From Oscheius sp. JU75 (Eukaryota > Nematoda > Chromadorea > Rhabditida > Rhabditidae): DNA of 64,000 nt. Under the pieces are notes generated by a model. It was not told the origin of the DNA. It saw only the letters and a program-made list of their open reading frames with translations, and did no database searches. Positions 22,315-32,827 of the stretch are shown here, piece after piece (within the stretch, counting starts at the first letter, position 1; each line of letters starts with the position of its first letter). The position numbers were made by a program, and so were the translations under genes. Where the stretch lies: assembly GCA_037178855.1 (NCBI GenBank), contig JASJZC010000007.1, positions 4,588,001 through 4,652,000 on the forward strand. Direction: 5' to 3'.

Positions 22315-23714
22315 TTCCTGAAAATTTATTAGACAAAATGTGAGAGGTTTTTACTGTAGCAAAAGAGTATTTTTAAAGATTCAAGCAATGGCAATGGGCG
22401 GCGCACCTTGCTAGCTGGGGCAGCGCCGGGTCAAAGAGTGCAGCCTCCCGACTACACGTGGCCAACTCCGATTATATCGGCGTGCCCTTGAACCAGCTCG
22501 CGAGACTTTGGCAGTGCACATTCAAAAGATGTGGAACAATGCAACTTTAGTAAATGAAAGCAAAAGTTTCGCTTTCGAATACTCGTGGAAAAATTTCGAG
22601 CAGTTCCAAGCTACAACTACTTTGTAAGGGAGATGCCATTTCAATCTTGTACGGGTCTCACAAGCGATGGCAACCAGTCACAACAAAAAGCGGCGCCTGT
22701 AATGTGCCACCGTTTTCTAACAATGTTCTGGAATCGAGTGCGCCAGACAAACGCGTAGGTGAAATGCAATCTGAAAATAAAAGGGGAAAGATAGCGTTCC
22801 TGCAAAGAACGGGCGCGGATCACGCCACGTAACTAAAAACGCTTTCGCTTTTTCGGGATGACTTAAGGAAGAGGCGGGGACGTATTTAGTATCTACTACA
22901 GAGAACAAGTTAAACTGTTGCATATGTAGTTGTCACACTTCTCTTCATGAGACATTCAAAAACGCGCAATATTCTTCTAACTATTCTTTCTGGGAAATAA
23001 GTTTTTACCATCTTGTAACACGGGTCCGTTAAAATTTTCTTTCCATACAGTTTGGGCAATCTATTGCATTTCAAAGCATTTTCGTATGGAAAACAACATT
23101 TTTGGTACTCGCAGTGTTCTAGAATGCCTTCCTGCTTCACATTTGAGCCGCAGACCGCTATCATCTGATTCGACTTGGCTGTACTCTGTGGGAAGTAAAC
23201 GTATAGAAAATTTGATGAGAAAGAATCGTCTAGCGGGGTAATAAAAAGGTAAAGAAAACGATCAGAGACATTCTTACCTAAAGGAGCCAATTTGCTAACA
23301 GACTTCAGTACTTGGCTTTGTTCACATTCTAGGATCCTCTCTCTCTTTTGCAATCAATTGCATTATTGGTTGAACCTTTACTACCTTATACCTAACGAAT
23401 TACAGAACAGCCCATTTTTAGACCCTAAAAATTCCGTCCACGTCCGCTCTCTACACTCCGTCCTTCTCGTTTGAGCTTCTTTGAACCCACGTCCACATCT
23501 CCTAAAATCCTGTCAGACTTCTGCAAATATCATAACCGGTCTGTAGTTTTGCGGCCATGTCCAGTGTCTCTCATCCACTTTTAAAATAAAGACACTCAAA
23601 AGCGAGAATTTAGCCTTGTTTTTTACTGTATGCATGAAACGTTGAAGTATGTTTATTCACAAAATAATTAGTTAAAGAAACCTATTAACATAAAGTATAT
23701 TAACCTTTATCGTT
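22315..23714. other. aco-1 upstream region and gcy-9 3' flank
   Basis: The part at 22390-22530 is GC-rich with several CG dinucleotides and is a plausible aco-1 promoter. A 147-codon minus-strand frame at 22910-23353 is listed separately as a weak candidate. No transposon ends or RNA genes seen. Confidence 0.4.
22910..23353 (-). CDS. Weak candidate ORF, Cys-containing, unknown
   Basis: An uninterrupted frame of 147 codons lies between two real genes on their strand. Its second half contains six Cys (CGSNV, EHCEYQKCCF, KCNRL, DPCYK). A strong donor (TTTAG|GTAAGA) and acceptor (CCCACAG|AGT) lie inside it, but splicing them breaks the Cys-rich frame. It therefore could be a small single-exon gene, a spliced gene with a different product, or chance. 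No family recognised. Confidence 0.2.
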   Translation of the reverse strand: MQKRERILECEQSQVLKSVSKLAPLGKNVSDRFLYLFITPLDDSFSSNFLYVYFPQSTAKSNQMIAVCGSNVKQEGILEHCEYQKCCFPYENALKCNRLPKLYGKKILTDPCYKMVKTYFPERIVRRILRVFECLMKRSVTTTYATV

Positions 23715-26700
23715 TTACCGCTTTTGTTTTCCTTCCAAAAAGAAAGTCATACATTCTCCTTTGCCCTAAAATATGTTTGTAATCCAACAACATAGATGCT
23801 TTCTACCTTGACTTCTATTTTCCCTCTTTCTGTACAAACGAATTCTTGGAAGAAGCAATGTAAAAGATTATACGCTTGCTCGGAGATCTGGAAATATTGT
23901 TGTAGCCGCTTCGAAAACGGGAAAACCTGAATTTTGTTGGCAACTCCGGTACTTTCCATTCTTGAAGCTGTATTTACAGTGTCTCCGAAAAGACAATATC
24001 TTGGAGCAGCTAGGCCTACTACTCCAGCTGCCACACTTCCAGTATGGAAGCCTATCCTAACCATCATCAATTCTTCCGGCCTGTGAGCCAGCTTGAAGTT
24101 TGAGACAAACTGAAAAGACATCAGTTTTGCTATCTGCTTACCGCTCGCATTTTTAAAGCAATATCGGCTATGTTCTGTACATGATTGTTTCCATTCTCTT
24201 GTGGAACGCCGGAGACAATCATATAGGCGTCACCGATAGTTTCGACCTAAAATTTGGGCCATACAAACATTGTGTTGACTCACCTTGTAGGCGTCATGTT
24301 TGGCAATTATAGCATCAAACCCGCTGAACATATCGTTCAGGAAGGTGACAACTTGAAGAGGTGTGGAAGTGGAAGATATTCGAGTGAAGCCTCTAATATC
24401 GGAAAAGAGGACAGTCGCACATGCATAGAGCTGCGGAAGTACCGGCTTTCCAACTTTCAAATCCTCAGCAATAGTCCTGAATCAAAAAATTTCGGAAAAT
24501 ACTGCCGCATACTTCGGCAACATGCTGTTAAGCAGTCTATCAGCTTGCTTCTGAGCTTCTTCCAGTAGTGCTGTTCTGTCTCTGACCATGTTTTCCAAAT
24601 TTGTTGTGTATTCTTCCATCATTTTCATCATCTGGTCAACCAGAGAACCTTTTCCACTGAAATTTGTCCGCACTTATGTATTTAATAAAAGCTTACGTGG
24701 ATCTGAGGTTGGCATTGACCATCGACCGCACTTTTTTGATGTTCGGCCTCATTTCTGGGAGTTCTAGCCAGCAAGCTTCCAAGCAAGATAGGAGCTGCAA
24801 GTTGTAGCCTTCTTCTTTTGACTGATGCGAAGATGGGAATGAGGGACGGATTAGCTGGTCGTTCTCGTTAGACATTGCTATCATTTCCAACAACTCTAGA
24901 AGAACATCAATAGAAATAGAGTTAATAAGTCCTACTTGTGATACTTTTGCCTCGTTCATGGAACGGTTGTACTCTGAACAAAATTTGGTACAGTACCATT
25001 CCGAGCGAATAAATGTCAGCAGATTGGGAGCCTTTCGGCAGACATTTTCGAGATACAAGCTCACGAATGATTTCAGGAGCTTGTTGAATATATTCTAAGA
25101 AGTTTTGAATATGTTTTCAGCTAACTTACTTCTGTCCATCAGGCTCTCCTGTTCTTCATCTTGAACATCTGTGGAAAATCTTTTAATCTCATTGTGGTAG
25201 AGCTTCTCGGCAACCATCACTTCCGTACAGAAATTAGACAGTTTTATCGTCCAGTTTGAGTCAACCAGACAGTTTTGGAGGCATAACATTCCGTGATAGG
25301 TAATTGGTGTTGAATGAAGAAATCCAAGACCCTAAACGGAACAAGCTATAGAAATAAATGAGTTCTTTTACCTTTACAACGTCCTTCGCGAATGCTACTT
25401 GGAAGTTCCTTCCAAGTTTCATTTCATCATTGAATAGAACGTCTTCCAAACTTCCTCTGCTGCACAAAATCCACATGACAATGAACTCGTTCTGCTGGTT
25501 GAAAGCAATTCCATAGAACTTGTTCAAGTTTTCGTTCTCCAGAAGTTTGAGCTAAAATAGCCTGGTTCTCAATTGTCTGGTACTAACCTCTTTTAGCAGT
25601 CGCAGTTCATTCCTGAGGAAAGTAATGTTTCTCATTTGTTGGAATCGTTTTATGGCTATCCGAACACCATTTGAAGTTGCCTAAAACTGTTGAAGGCGTT
25701 GACATAATGAATACTTGTTTGGCTGCAATTAAGTTGTTTCCTTTTGAACCCAGGCTTCCTGAGAAAGAACCAGAACTTTGCGATTTGCTGGCCATGGAGT
25801 GATCGGACCTCTGAAGAGAGATCGTTCAATACTTCAGAGAGATAAACTAACGGCCTTAGTATGGTCTACGAGCCGAACAGAATCTCTTGGAATCCTCCAT
25901 GTCATGTCGTACAGCAGTCGTTCCTTTCTGTATAGGTCAAAAATAAGAATTATTACGGGTCGTACTGTTTCAGATAGACGAAATATCCGAACGGAACGCT
26001 GACAGCACAGAAGAGAATTATACCCAATAAGACAAAAAGGAGCGTGTAATCACATTCGGATCCGGTGAACCCACATCCAGGTACAGCTTTGGGAAGTTGG
26101 CCGTTATGAGAAAACCAATAGTATTGTTCAGTTTCATGTGCTACCTTGAACAAGTATTTAAGTTAGTAATTTGGTAACTCACATGTTCCGAACATAGAGC
26201 AGAATCTTTAGCACATGTTATTCTGTCGGCTATTTTAGCTTCCAGCTCGACGACAATTCTCAAAGTTCCATTGGTAGCATGATAGGTTGCATAGCTGGGT
26301 ACTCGAATCGCTTTGTTATTGATGACAACTTGTCCTGTGGCACCTAAATTTTGTTCAAAGCGTGATATTCAAAATCGAATACCAATAAACTGTCGATTGG
26401 TCATTTTCTGCCAAATGAGTGATCCATTTTGGTGTACATCATAGCCTCCGACCTCTTCATATGCGTCTCTCAACGCCAATCCGTAGAGAAACAAGGCATC
26501 GTAGAGACTCATGTAGTCCAAGGTGGCATACTAGGCAAATTTTGAAAAGGAACAAAACACCTACATGACTGCTGAGCATCCCAGTGGCCTGGCTGAACTT
26601 GTGTTGAAAGTCGTCAAAGAACTTCTTGTCATATCCGTGAGCTGTGATGATGATCGTGTGCTCAAAGGCTGCCTTGACTTCTTGCTTATCCACATTGGTC

Positions 26701-27836
26701 GCCTCCCAAGGATAGTGATCGTTTATCTGAAAATACGCGTAATGGAAGATGAGGGGGAGCAATCCAGCGTGTACCGGATATGTGCATCCACTCGATAATA
26801 AAACTCATCCGTCTGGACTCAAACATACATGAGAGAGCCATGGGATGATATAAACATATTCTTCAGTCTTCATTTGAGCCCGATGGACCGCAATCATGAA
26901 GTTTGTCGCTGAATGCAGATCCATTCCCATTTCAACGACGACAACTGAAGTGAAAGTGAAAGCATGTTCAAAATGGGGGAAACTTACTCCTTGCTTGAGA
27001 ACTCAGGGTTTTCAACTTTCCAGACAGAATGATTTCATCTGCCGATGCAAATGGATCAAACTCGACAATGGTGTTGATCTTGAGCTGTTTGCTTTTTGAA
27101 AGAATACCCTTTAAGGAATGAAGGGAGAGGCTTTCAGCTCCTTTACTAGGTCTAACCAAGCCGATCTAGACTGCTTGTTGTATGAAACCAAAAAAAAGGC
27201 TTGCCTCATCCCAGTTGTTCAGCTGTAGAAAAGACAATGTAGCTCTGGCCATCTCGCTAGCTGATGTGAGAGCTACAGATCCTAGCGTAGGAAACTGTTG
27301 GCGGTCACTCAGCATATCGTCTCCAGACATGTGCGCAATGATGGGAACATTCCATCTTGGTGCCAGACGACCAATCACGAGCATTTCTGCAACTTATTTG
27401 TACAAGAAATACGAAGACAGTACCGTTGTTACAGCCAGGACCGAAGTAGATGGTGGCGTTCTTCATATAGTGAAGATAGGCAGCATGCTCGACCCCAGAG
27501 AACTTGTTGCAACTCTCCATTGTGTAGACTCTGTTCCTTTGATTGGTTTAATCATTAAAAATTACTGTAACGTGTAGTTGATAGGTAGAATTTTCCGTTC
27601 TTTCAGATCTCTGGCACACATTCTCAAGATTTCGGGCTCGTGAGCTATAACAAATTGAAACAAATTGATACACACTTACAAATAACAGGGTTGTTTGGTA
27701 GTAGGTGTCCAATTCGGACAATTCCACCCGATGCCGAACTTTTGTCATTGTTGGTCACCGTGGTATCCAACTTGCCCATTCTACCCGCGGACACTGCTTG
27801 TCCATACAGAAGAAGAAGGAAGAAAGCGGCACGCAT
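23715..27836 (-). CDS. gcy-9: Receptor-type guanylyl cyclase (GCY-9-like)
   Basis: The start at 27836 encodes a signal peptide ([18 protein letters not shown]). An ANF-receptor-type ectodomain follows, with segments such as YFGPGCNN and [14 protein letters not shown], then a membrane helix ([20 protein letters not shown], about 25990-26060). The kinase-homology domain keeps the ATP-site Lys (VRIAIKRF) but has [12 protein letters not shown] and a degenerate DFG, so it is a pseudokinase. A coiled coil ([16 protein letters not shown]) leads to the cyclase domain: [30 protein letters not shown], and [18 protein letters not shown] with the Glu and Cys that select GTP. The last exon ends [16 protein letters not shown] at 23715. 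C. elegans GCY-9 makes cGMP in BAG neurons in response to CO2. Orthology here rests on sequence class plus neighbours aco-1 and npr-9. Confidence 0.88.
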
Positions 27837-28332
27837 TACTGAACAAGTTATTGTGAAAGAGGGATATCAGAAATAAAGATAAGTGTCTCATATGTTTGTT
27901 GCTATGTGTCGAGTGAGGGTAGGAGACAACCACAGTCACTCCTCCGGATACCGAATCGGAAGCTGGCTAATGCATCTCAACAAATTATGGAAGATGTTCT
28001 AAACTCGTCCATATAACTAGCTCAACCTGTTTGAAAATAATTTGATCCACTGTTTTATCTGTAGAGAATCGAAACAAACTATCTGTATCGTAACATTTTT
28101 GCTTCAATAACTCAGATTGTTGTCCTGTTGAGGTTTTTGCATATGTATGAATTGCTCGTCTACGTTACCATCAGTTGAAGGTTTCGGAACCTACACATTT
28201 TTATTTACATATGGGCAGACACTACAGGAAGACGGCTATCATAGGCGGAAATGTGTCATCGCCTATTAGGGGTCAGAACATCTTTTACGCTTCATTCAAA
28301 ACAAGAATACACATAAGTACAACGATGCAAAT
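27837..28332. other. Spacer between gcy-9 start and npr-9 stop
   Basis: Contains the gcy-9 upstream region and the npr-9 3' UTR. No further gene is seen. Confidence 0.5.
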
Positions 28333-30956
28333 CTAACAAAAACTTGATGATCGCCTGGCGACAGTTGTACCATTGTGTGTCACTTCTGTCATTTCGACGT
28401 AGCGAGAGTTTCCATCGCGATTGTGGAGAAGCGTTGTTTTCTCTCCTGTCGATTTGAACATCTGCTTCATCTAATCGAATGTGTAAAACTTTTTAAATAC
28501 CTGACTGGAAGTGTTTTGTACTCGTCTTATTGAACTGTGAGCAACTGACTGGTTTGCGGTCGTCAGTTCAATCCTCATAGTCTAAAGTGGCCTAATATTT
28601 AAGTTTTAAGTCACGTACTTTGTTATTGTCCAAACAAAGTGTACCACAGGACAATTTTTTGATAAGTGTGCTGATCACTCGAATGAATCCTGGAAAAGCT
28701 GTCTATGACGTAGACATGTACACCCAGACCTTTTCTGAAATTTTCAGACATCAGAGCATAGAGAATTGGATTAAGACAGGAGTTTGTGTAGGCCAAGACC
28801 TGAAAACGAGCTGGCAGAGGAACAATTGGTCAAACCTGGCTAGCTATTTGAACAATCACCATTTTTACACCGTATTTCATAACCAAAGTTTCTGGATAGG
28901 CGAGACCTTGAGCAGAAGTTATTTTTGACAGATTAATTCTGACCTACCAGACATGAAAAAGCACACATTTAGGGGCAACCAACACAACGCCCAAATGACC
29001 ATTACACAAGAAACAAGACGGGTAGCTTTTCGTTTTGCTCTCCTAGAATCGGGACGGGCTCGGATCGAACCATTCATCTGAAAATAACATTTTATGCGTA
29101 TACAGGGTAGCCGATAAGTATTGGCGCGCTTACCCATATGGAGTCCTTGTTTCCCACAGTTCATCTTAAAGGCTTGTATATAGGCTGATTTAACACTAGT
29201 TATTATACTCTATCCAACCAACATAGTCTCATGTTATAGAGTTTTTCGGGTTTTCTAGCAAACAATGGATACCGCTTCCACCCCCTTGGCAAAATCAATC
29301 TAAAAAAGAGACCCAAACAATCCACCGAAGAAAAAACTTTGCGTTCTTTTAATACCGAAGACATCATAATTGATCTAACAATGTAGAAACTTAGGCTCAA
29401 GCTGTTCGAAACACACCATATAGGATTTATACGTAATTCGTTTTTTGACATGTCACTTGCGCCGCACCAGCTGTTCCACGGTCGCACAGTTCCCACCACT
29501 GTGCAAATTTAAAAGTAAATCCCTCGATCTGACTGTGAAAATATAAATTTGCGAGATGTTTTCCATCATATCTAGCCACCTAAAGTGCAAAAAGTTTTCT
29601 GATTTCGAAGAAAAACGTATTTTTTACGCGCCAATACTTATCGGCCACCCTGTAGTTATCCTTACATGAGCTCCGCTTCCAGGCCTTGGTGTATCCCAGA
29701 GCCGTTTTAGCATTTTCCAATAGAGAAAAGAAGATAATCCCAGAGGCAAGATGTACCCAAACACATTGAAGGTAATGAAGTAAGTTCTAGCCTAAAATCT
29801 TATTTATGCGTCATCCATAGAGATCCTTGGGAAAACAACGGCAATACCTCTGTCTCTGTGGCATTGTTCGTGGCTATGCTGATGATAGCACATGTCGATC
29901 TCGTTTCCACTATGAAATCATAAGTATAAATACCATGCATCATCCCGACAGGGATCTTAAATTAACACGCTTTTCTGACATTTCGAAACACCTGCCTGAG
30001 AGGCCATTATGATGAAGTATACAACAGTTAGTGTGATCAGAGTGTTTTTCGGTGTTCGGAGAGTCATTGAGCTGACTGGATGTACTACAGCCAGATAACG
30101 GTCGACGGCCATGAGAGACAATGTCCAAACCGAGCAGTAGGCCGAAGTATGCTGAAAGTTTACTGCATTGTATTTTTTTTGTGTCAGCGCTAAGAAGTCT
30201 CTTGGTGGCAATTTGCGGAAGAGCAGGGCAGTTGTTATCGACACTTGACTGTTCAGAGACGAAATGATCTTTTTTTTGCGAAACACAAACCTGGAAGAAG
30301 TTGACTACTGAACACGTCCATTCAGGAAACAGCCATACGGGGACAGCGTAGTCGATTGCTGTGAATGGCACGCAGATTAGTAAAAACATAAGGTCGGATA
30401 CTGCTAACCCTGTAAACTGACAGTTGAGAAGTGAGTTCAAAACGATGCCTATTATCAAGGTGTTGGTGGAGTTTCTCATCTGTCGATTGAGAGCGACCAC
30501 TACCACCATAATATTTCCGACTAGTCCGACGACTATGATAATGACGAAAATGCAGGGAATAATTACACCAATCTGTAACAAGAAGACGTTATTTATTGTT
30601 AACAAGCGAACATGCCACGGCTTTACAGATAATCATTCTTTGTTAACATAGCTCGACTCCAGTGTTCTGCTTCAACGGAAAATTACTCATAGACTCATGC
30701 TACAACTTCTAGTAACTACGCAAATAATTGGGTACATGCACTTTTCCATGCAAAGTTATGATCTTCGGATTGAGCAATATCTTGTTTGTCCTAATTATCT
30801 GTAATTACAGCGCATAGCAATTAACACACCAATAAATCTTGCCCTTACATTTCCGGATGCAGAAAATACCTTGCTCTCGAAAGCAATCGTCTCATTGTAG
30901 AACTGCATAAGTTGCTCGTAATATTCGACATCGGTAACATTGCTCACGTCAGCCAT
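28333..30956 (-). CDS. npr-9: Class A neuropeptide GPCR, allatostatin/galanin receptor type (NPR-9-like)
   Basis: The start at 30956 (MADVSNVTDVEYYEQLMQF) follows CTACTTTCAG, and the N-terminus has Asn-x-Ser/Thr sites. TM1 is GVIIPCIFVIIIVVGLVGNI and TM2 is LIIGLAVSDLMFLLICVPFT with the conserved Asp. TM3 ends with a DRY motif (SLMAVDRYLAVVHPVSS). A TM5 exon lies at about 29670-29790. The TM6 exon reads RKATRLVSCVMVIWALCWLP and TM7 NSCLNPILYALMSENFRK. A basic, Ser/Thr-rich tail follows, ending at 28333. The WALCWLP and NPxxY-type motifs are standard. The sequence is closest to allatostatin-A/galanin-like receptors; C. elegans NPR-9 acts in the AIB interneuron in foraging. The intron between the TM5 and TM6 exons contains a transposon (see 29103-29652). 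Neighbours support orthology. Confidence 0.85.
29103..29652. mobile_element. Non-autonomous mariner-type element (MITE) in an npr-9 intron
   Basis: The ends are inverted repeats of at least 26 nt: the left end reads CAGGGTAGCCGATAAGTATT, continuing GGCGCG, and the reverse complement of the right end differs at one base (CAGGGTGGCC). Both ends abut TA (29101-29102 and 29653-29654), the target duplication of Tc1/mariner elements, and the CAGGGTG...ATAAGTATTGG start is typical of mariner ends. The 550-bp interior has no recognisable transposase, so it must move with help from another element. Confidence 0.88.
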
Positions 30957-32827
30957 TAGCAGTCCCTGAAAGTAGTAGGGCATAACCAGATCACGAAGCA
31001 GGAGATCGTGAAAGCAGATCGCCCCTCAGTGACTACATCTAATTTGTTCCGAGGACCATCTCTATTGTTTAGTCACTAAAGATCTATGAGCAAGTGGCGC
31101 GGGCAAAAATCGGAAAGACGAGATCAATTGAAAACGAGTCTTGCACGAAAGAGCGGTCAGTGTAATTGGTGACAAATAATGTAGACTATCGTATTTGGGC
31201 ACATGCGATTGTGTTAGGGAAAAAGAAATATCTATTACCCGAATCCTAGGAGTGCAGCTTTTTAGTCAAAAAGAGCACACATTTAATTACCGAACAACAT
31301 GCAATTGTGTAAGGGATCTTAGGGCCAGGTATGTCTGTCAAAGACGAGAGATATCAACAGAAAATTAAAAATCGCATCATCAGAGCTTTAATTGGTGCCA
31401 TTGTTTAATGCAACAAACAGCTGCTTACAGTTCAGTGAAGACGGGAAATATGTTCAATAAGGAAGAGAATAGAGTCGCTTCTTCGTTTTTTCGAGCAGAA
31501 CTTCTGCGCAAAATGGCACATAAATAAAAGACGAAGGCGGGCGGTGTATTCATGAATCAGACATTCGCTTCTGTGTATTAGAGTAATTTCAGAGAAGGCG
31601 TTCAAAGTCATTGCTAGTATCAAATAAAAAGTTAAATTCAATTAACTCTGGCAAGGAGGTGCAAATCTGATGAGGAGGCAGGCCCTTCGTGGCTAAAGAA
31701 GTGTGGATAATGGCTGCATCTGCGCGACGTGCGCTCTCACATCATGTGAAAAAGTCTCCAGAAACTTTGGTAGGACAACCACGATTGTTTTTAATGCGAT
31801 ATATTGACCGATGTGATAAATTTATAGCCGAAATGGAGAAAAAGCTACTTTCGGGGTAGGACTCGAGAGAACGACACGGAGACAACACACCCGCGGGCGA
31901 GATGCTGAGAAATGATCCGAGACATATACATTAGGCGATGACGACAGGCTTTTTGATTTTCGGCAAAACAGACTGATGATCAGTAGCTGATTGAAGGACT
32001 TAAAAAATTGCCTATATGTTCGTTGAAGACGCTCATAGGAACAAGATAATTGCGTGGATTTTGCACGCATGCAAGACTTCTTTGTTACTATTTAACAAAA
32101 GAGGAAGCGGCACATTTGAAAAGGTGGTTCATAGCAGAGATCGAAATATACTATGACTCAGATAATTTTTACCTAATTGCAAATTTCAGGACGAAACTTT
32201 TGATTTGATCATAAAAAGAACTGAGAAGGCAATTGGTATCTCAAGAATAATCGCAAAGGGAGACACGCATAACAAATGCTATCTGTTAGATTTTTGCTTC
32301 CGACTTTCCCTTAGGAATCTTTCTTCAAAGCACATGTGAAGCCCGAAGATATTATCGAATTAAACTCTTACATTGTTTGGAAGCATCCTAGCAACGAGGT
32401 GAGCGAGACAAGGAGTAAGAATGCAGAACTTTCTTTTAGGTTGAAGACCGAAATACTTTCGTGCTCCAATATGACAGGGCCATGAAACGATCATTGCCTA
32501 CCATTATTGTAGTTGTACAGCCTGGGTCGATTCAGCATCGTTTTCAGTACATAGTGCCCAAGATTTTTTTTTGAGAGAACAAGGAACAATCGGTGCAAAT
32601 TCCATGTTCACACGACTCGGATCTTTTCTGCTAATGAATACGCAAACAGAGACCACTTCCTCAAACTTCAGGAATTGTGTAAATCTTTATCACTAATATG
32701 TACACAACAAGATGCACAGAATATGTATATGAAATTAGTCATGTGTCGGGAAGATGACACTACACTTTTCTCTACAATATGCAGAAGAAAGTTGGAACCC
32801 TGAGATGTTGGAACTGTTTTAATATTT
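30957..32827. other. Intergenic stretch between npr-9 and the SLC36-type transporter
   Basis: Upstream of npr-9 on the left and the 3' flank of the transporter on the right. It holds a possible plus-strand multi-exon gene at 31710-32574, listed separately. Nothing else is supported. Confidence 0.4.
31710..32574 (+). CDS. Possible uncharacterised multi-exon gene
   Basis: A chain of plausible exons can be read: ATG 31710 (MAASARRALSHHVKKSPETL) up to a GTAGG donor, an exon after TTTATAG (PKWRKSYFR), and a frame through RNKIIAWILHACKTSLLLF. Then come DETFDLIIKRTEKAIGISRI after TTTCAG, FFKAHVKPEDIIELNSYIVW, and a last exon after TTTTAG (EDRNTFVLQYDRAMKRS) with a stop at 32572-32574. Most joins keep frame, but the one near 32285-32315 does not with the only GT available. 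No family recognised. It could be a fast-evolving or decaying gene, or chance. Confidence 0.3.
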
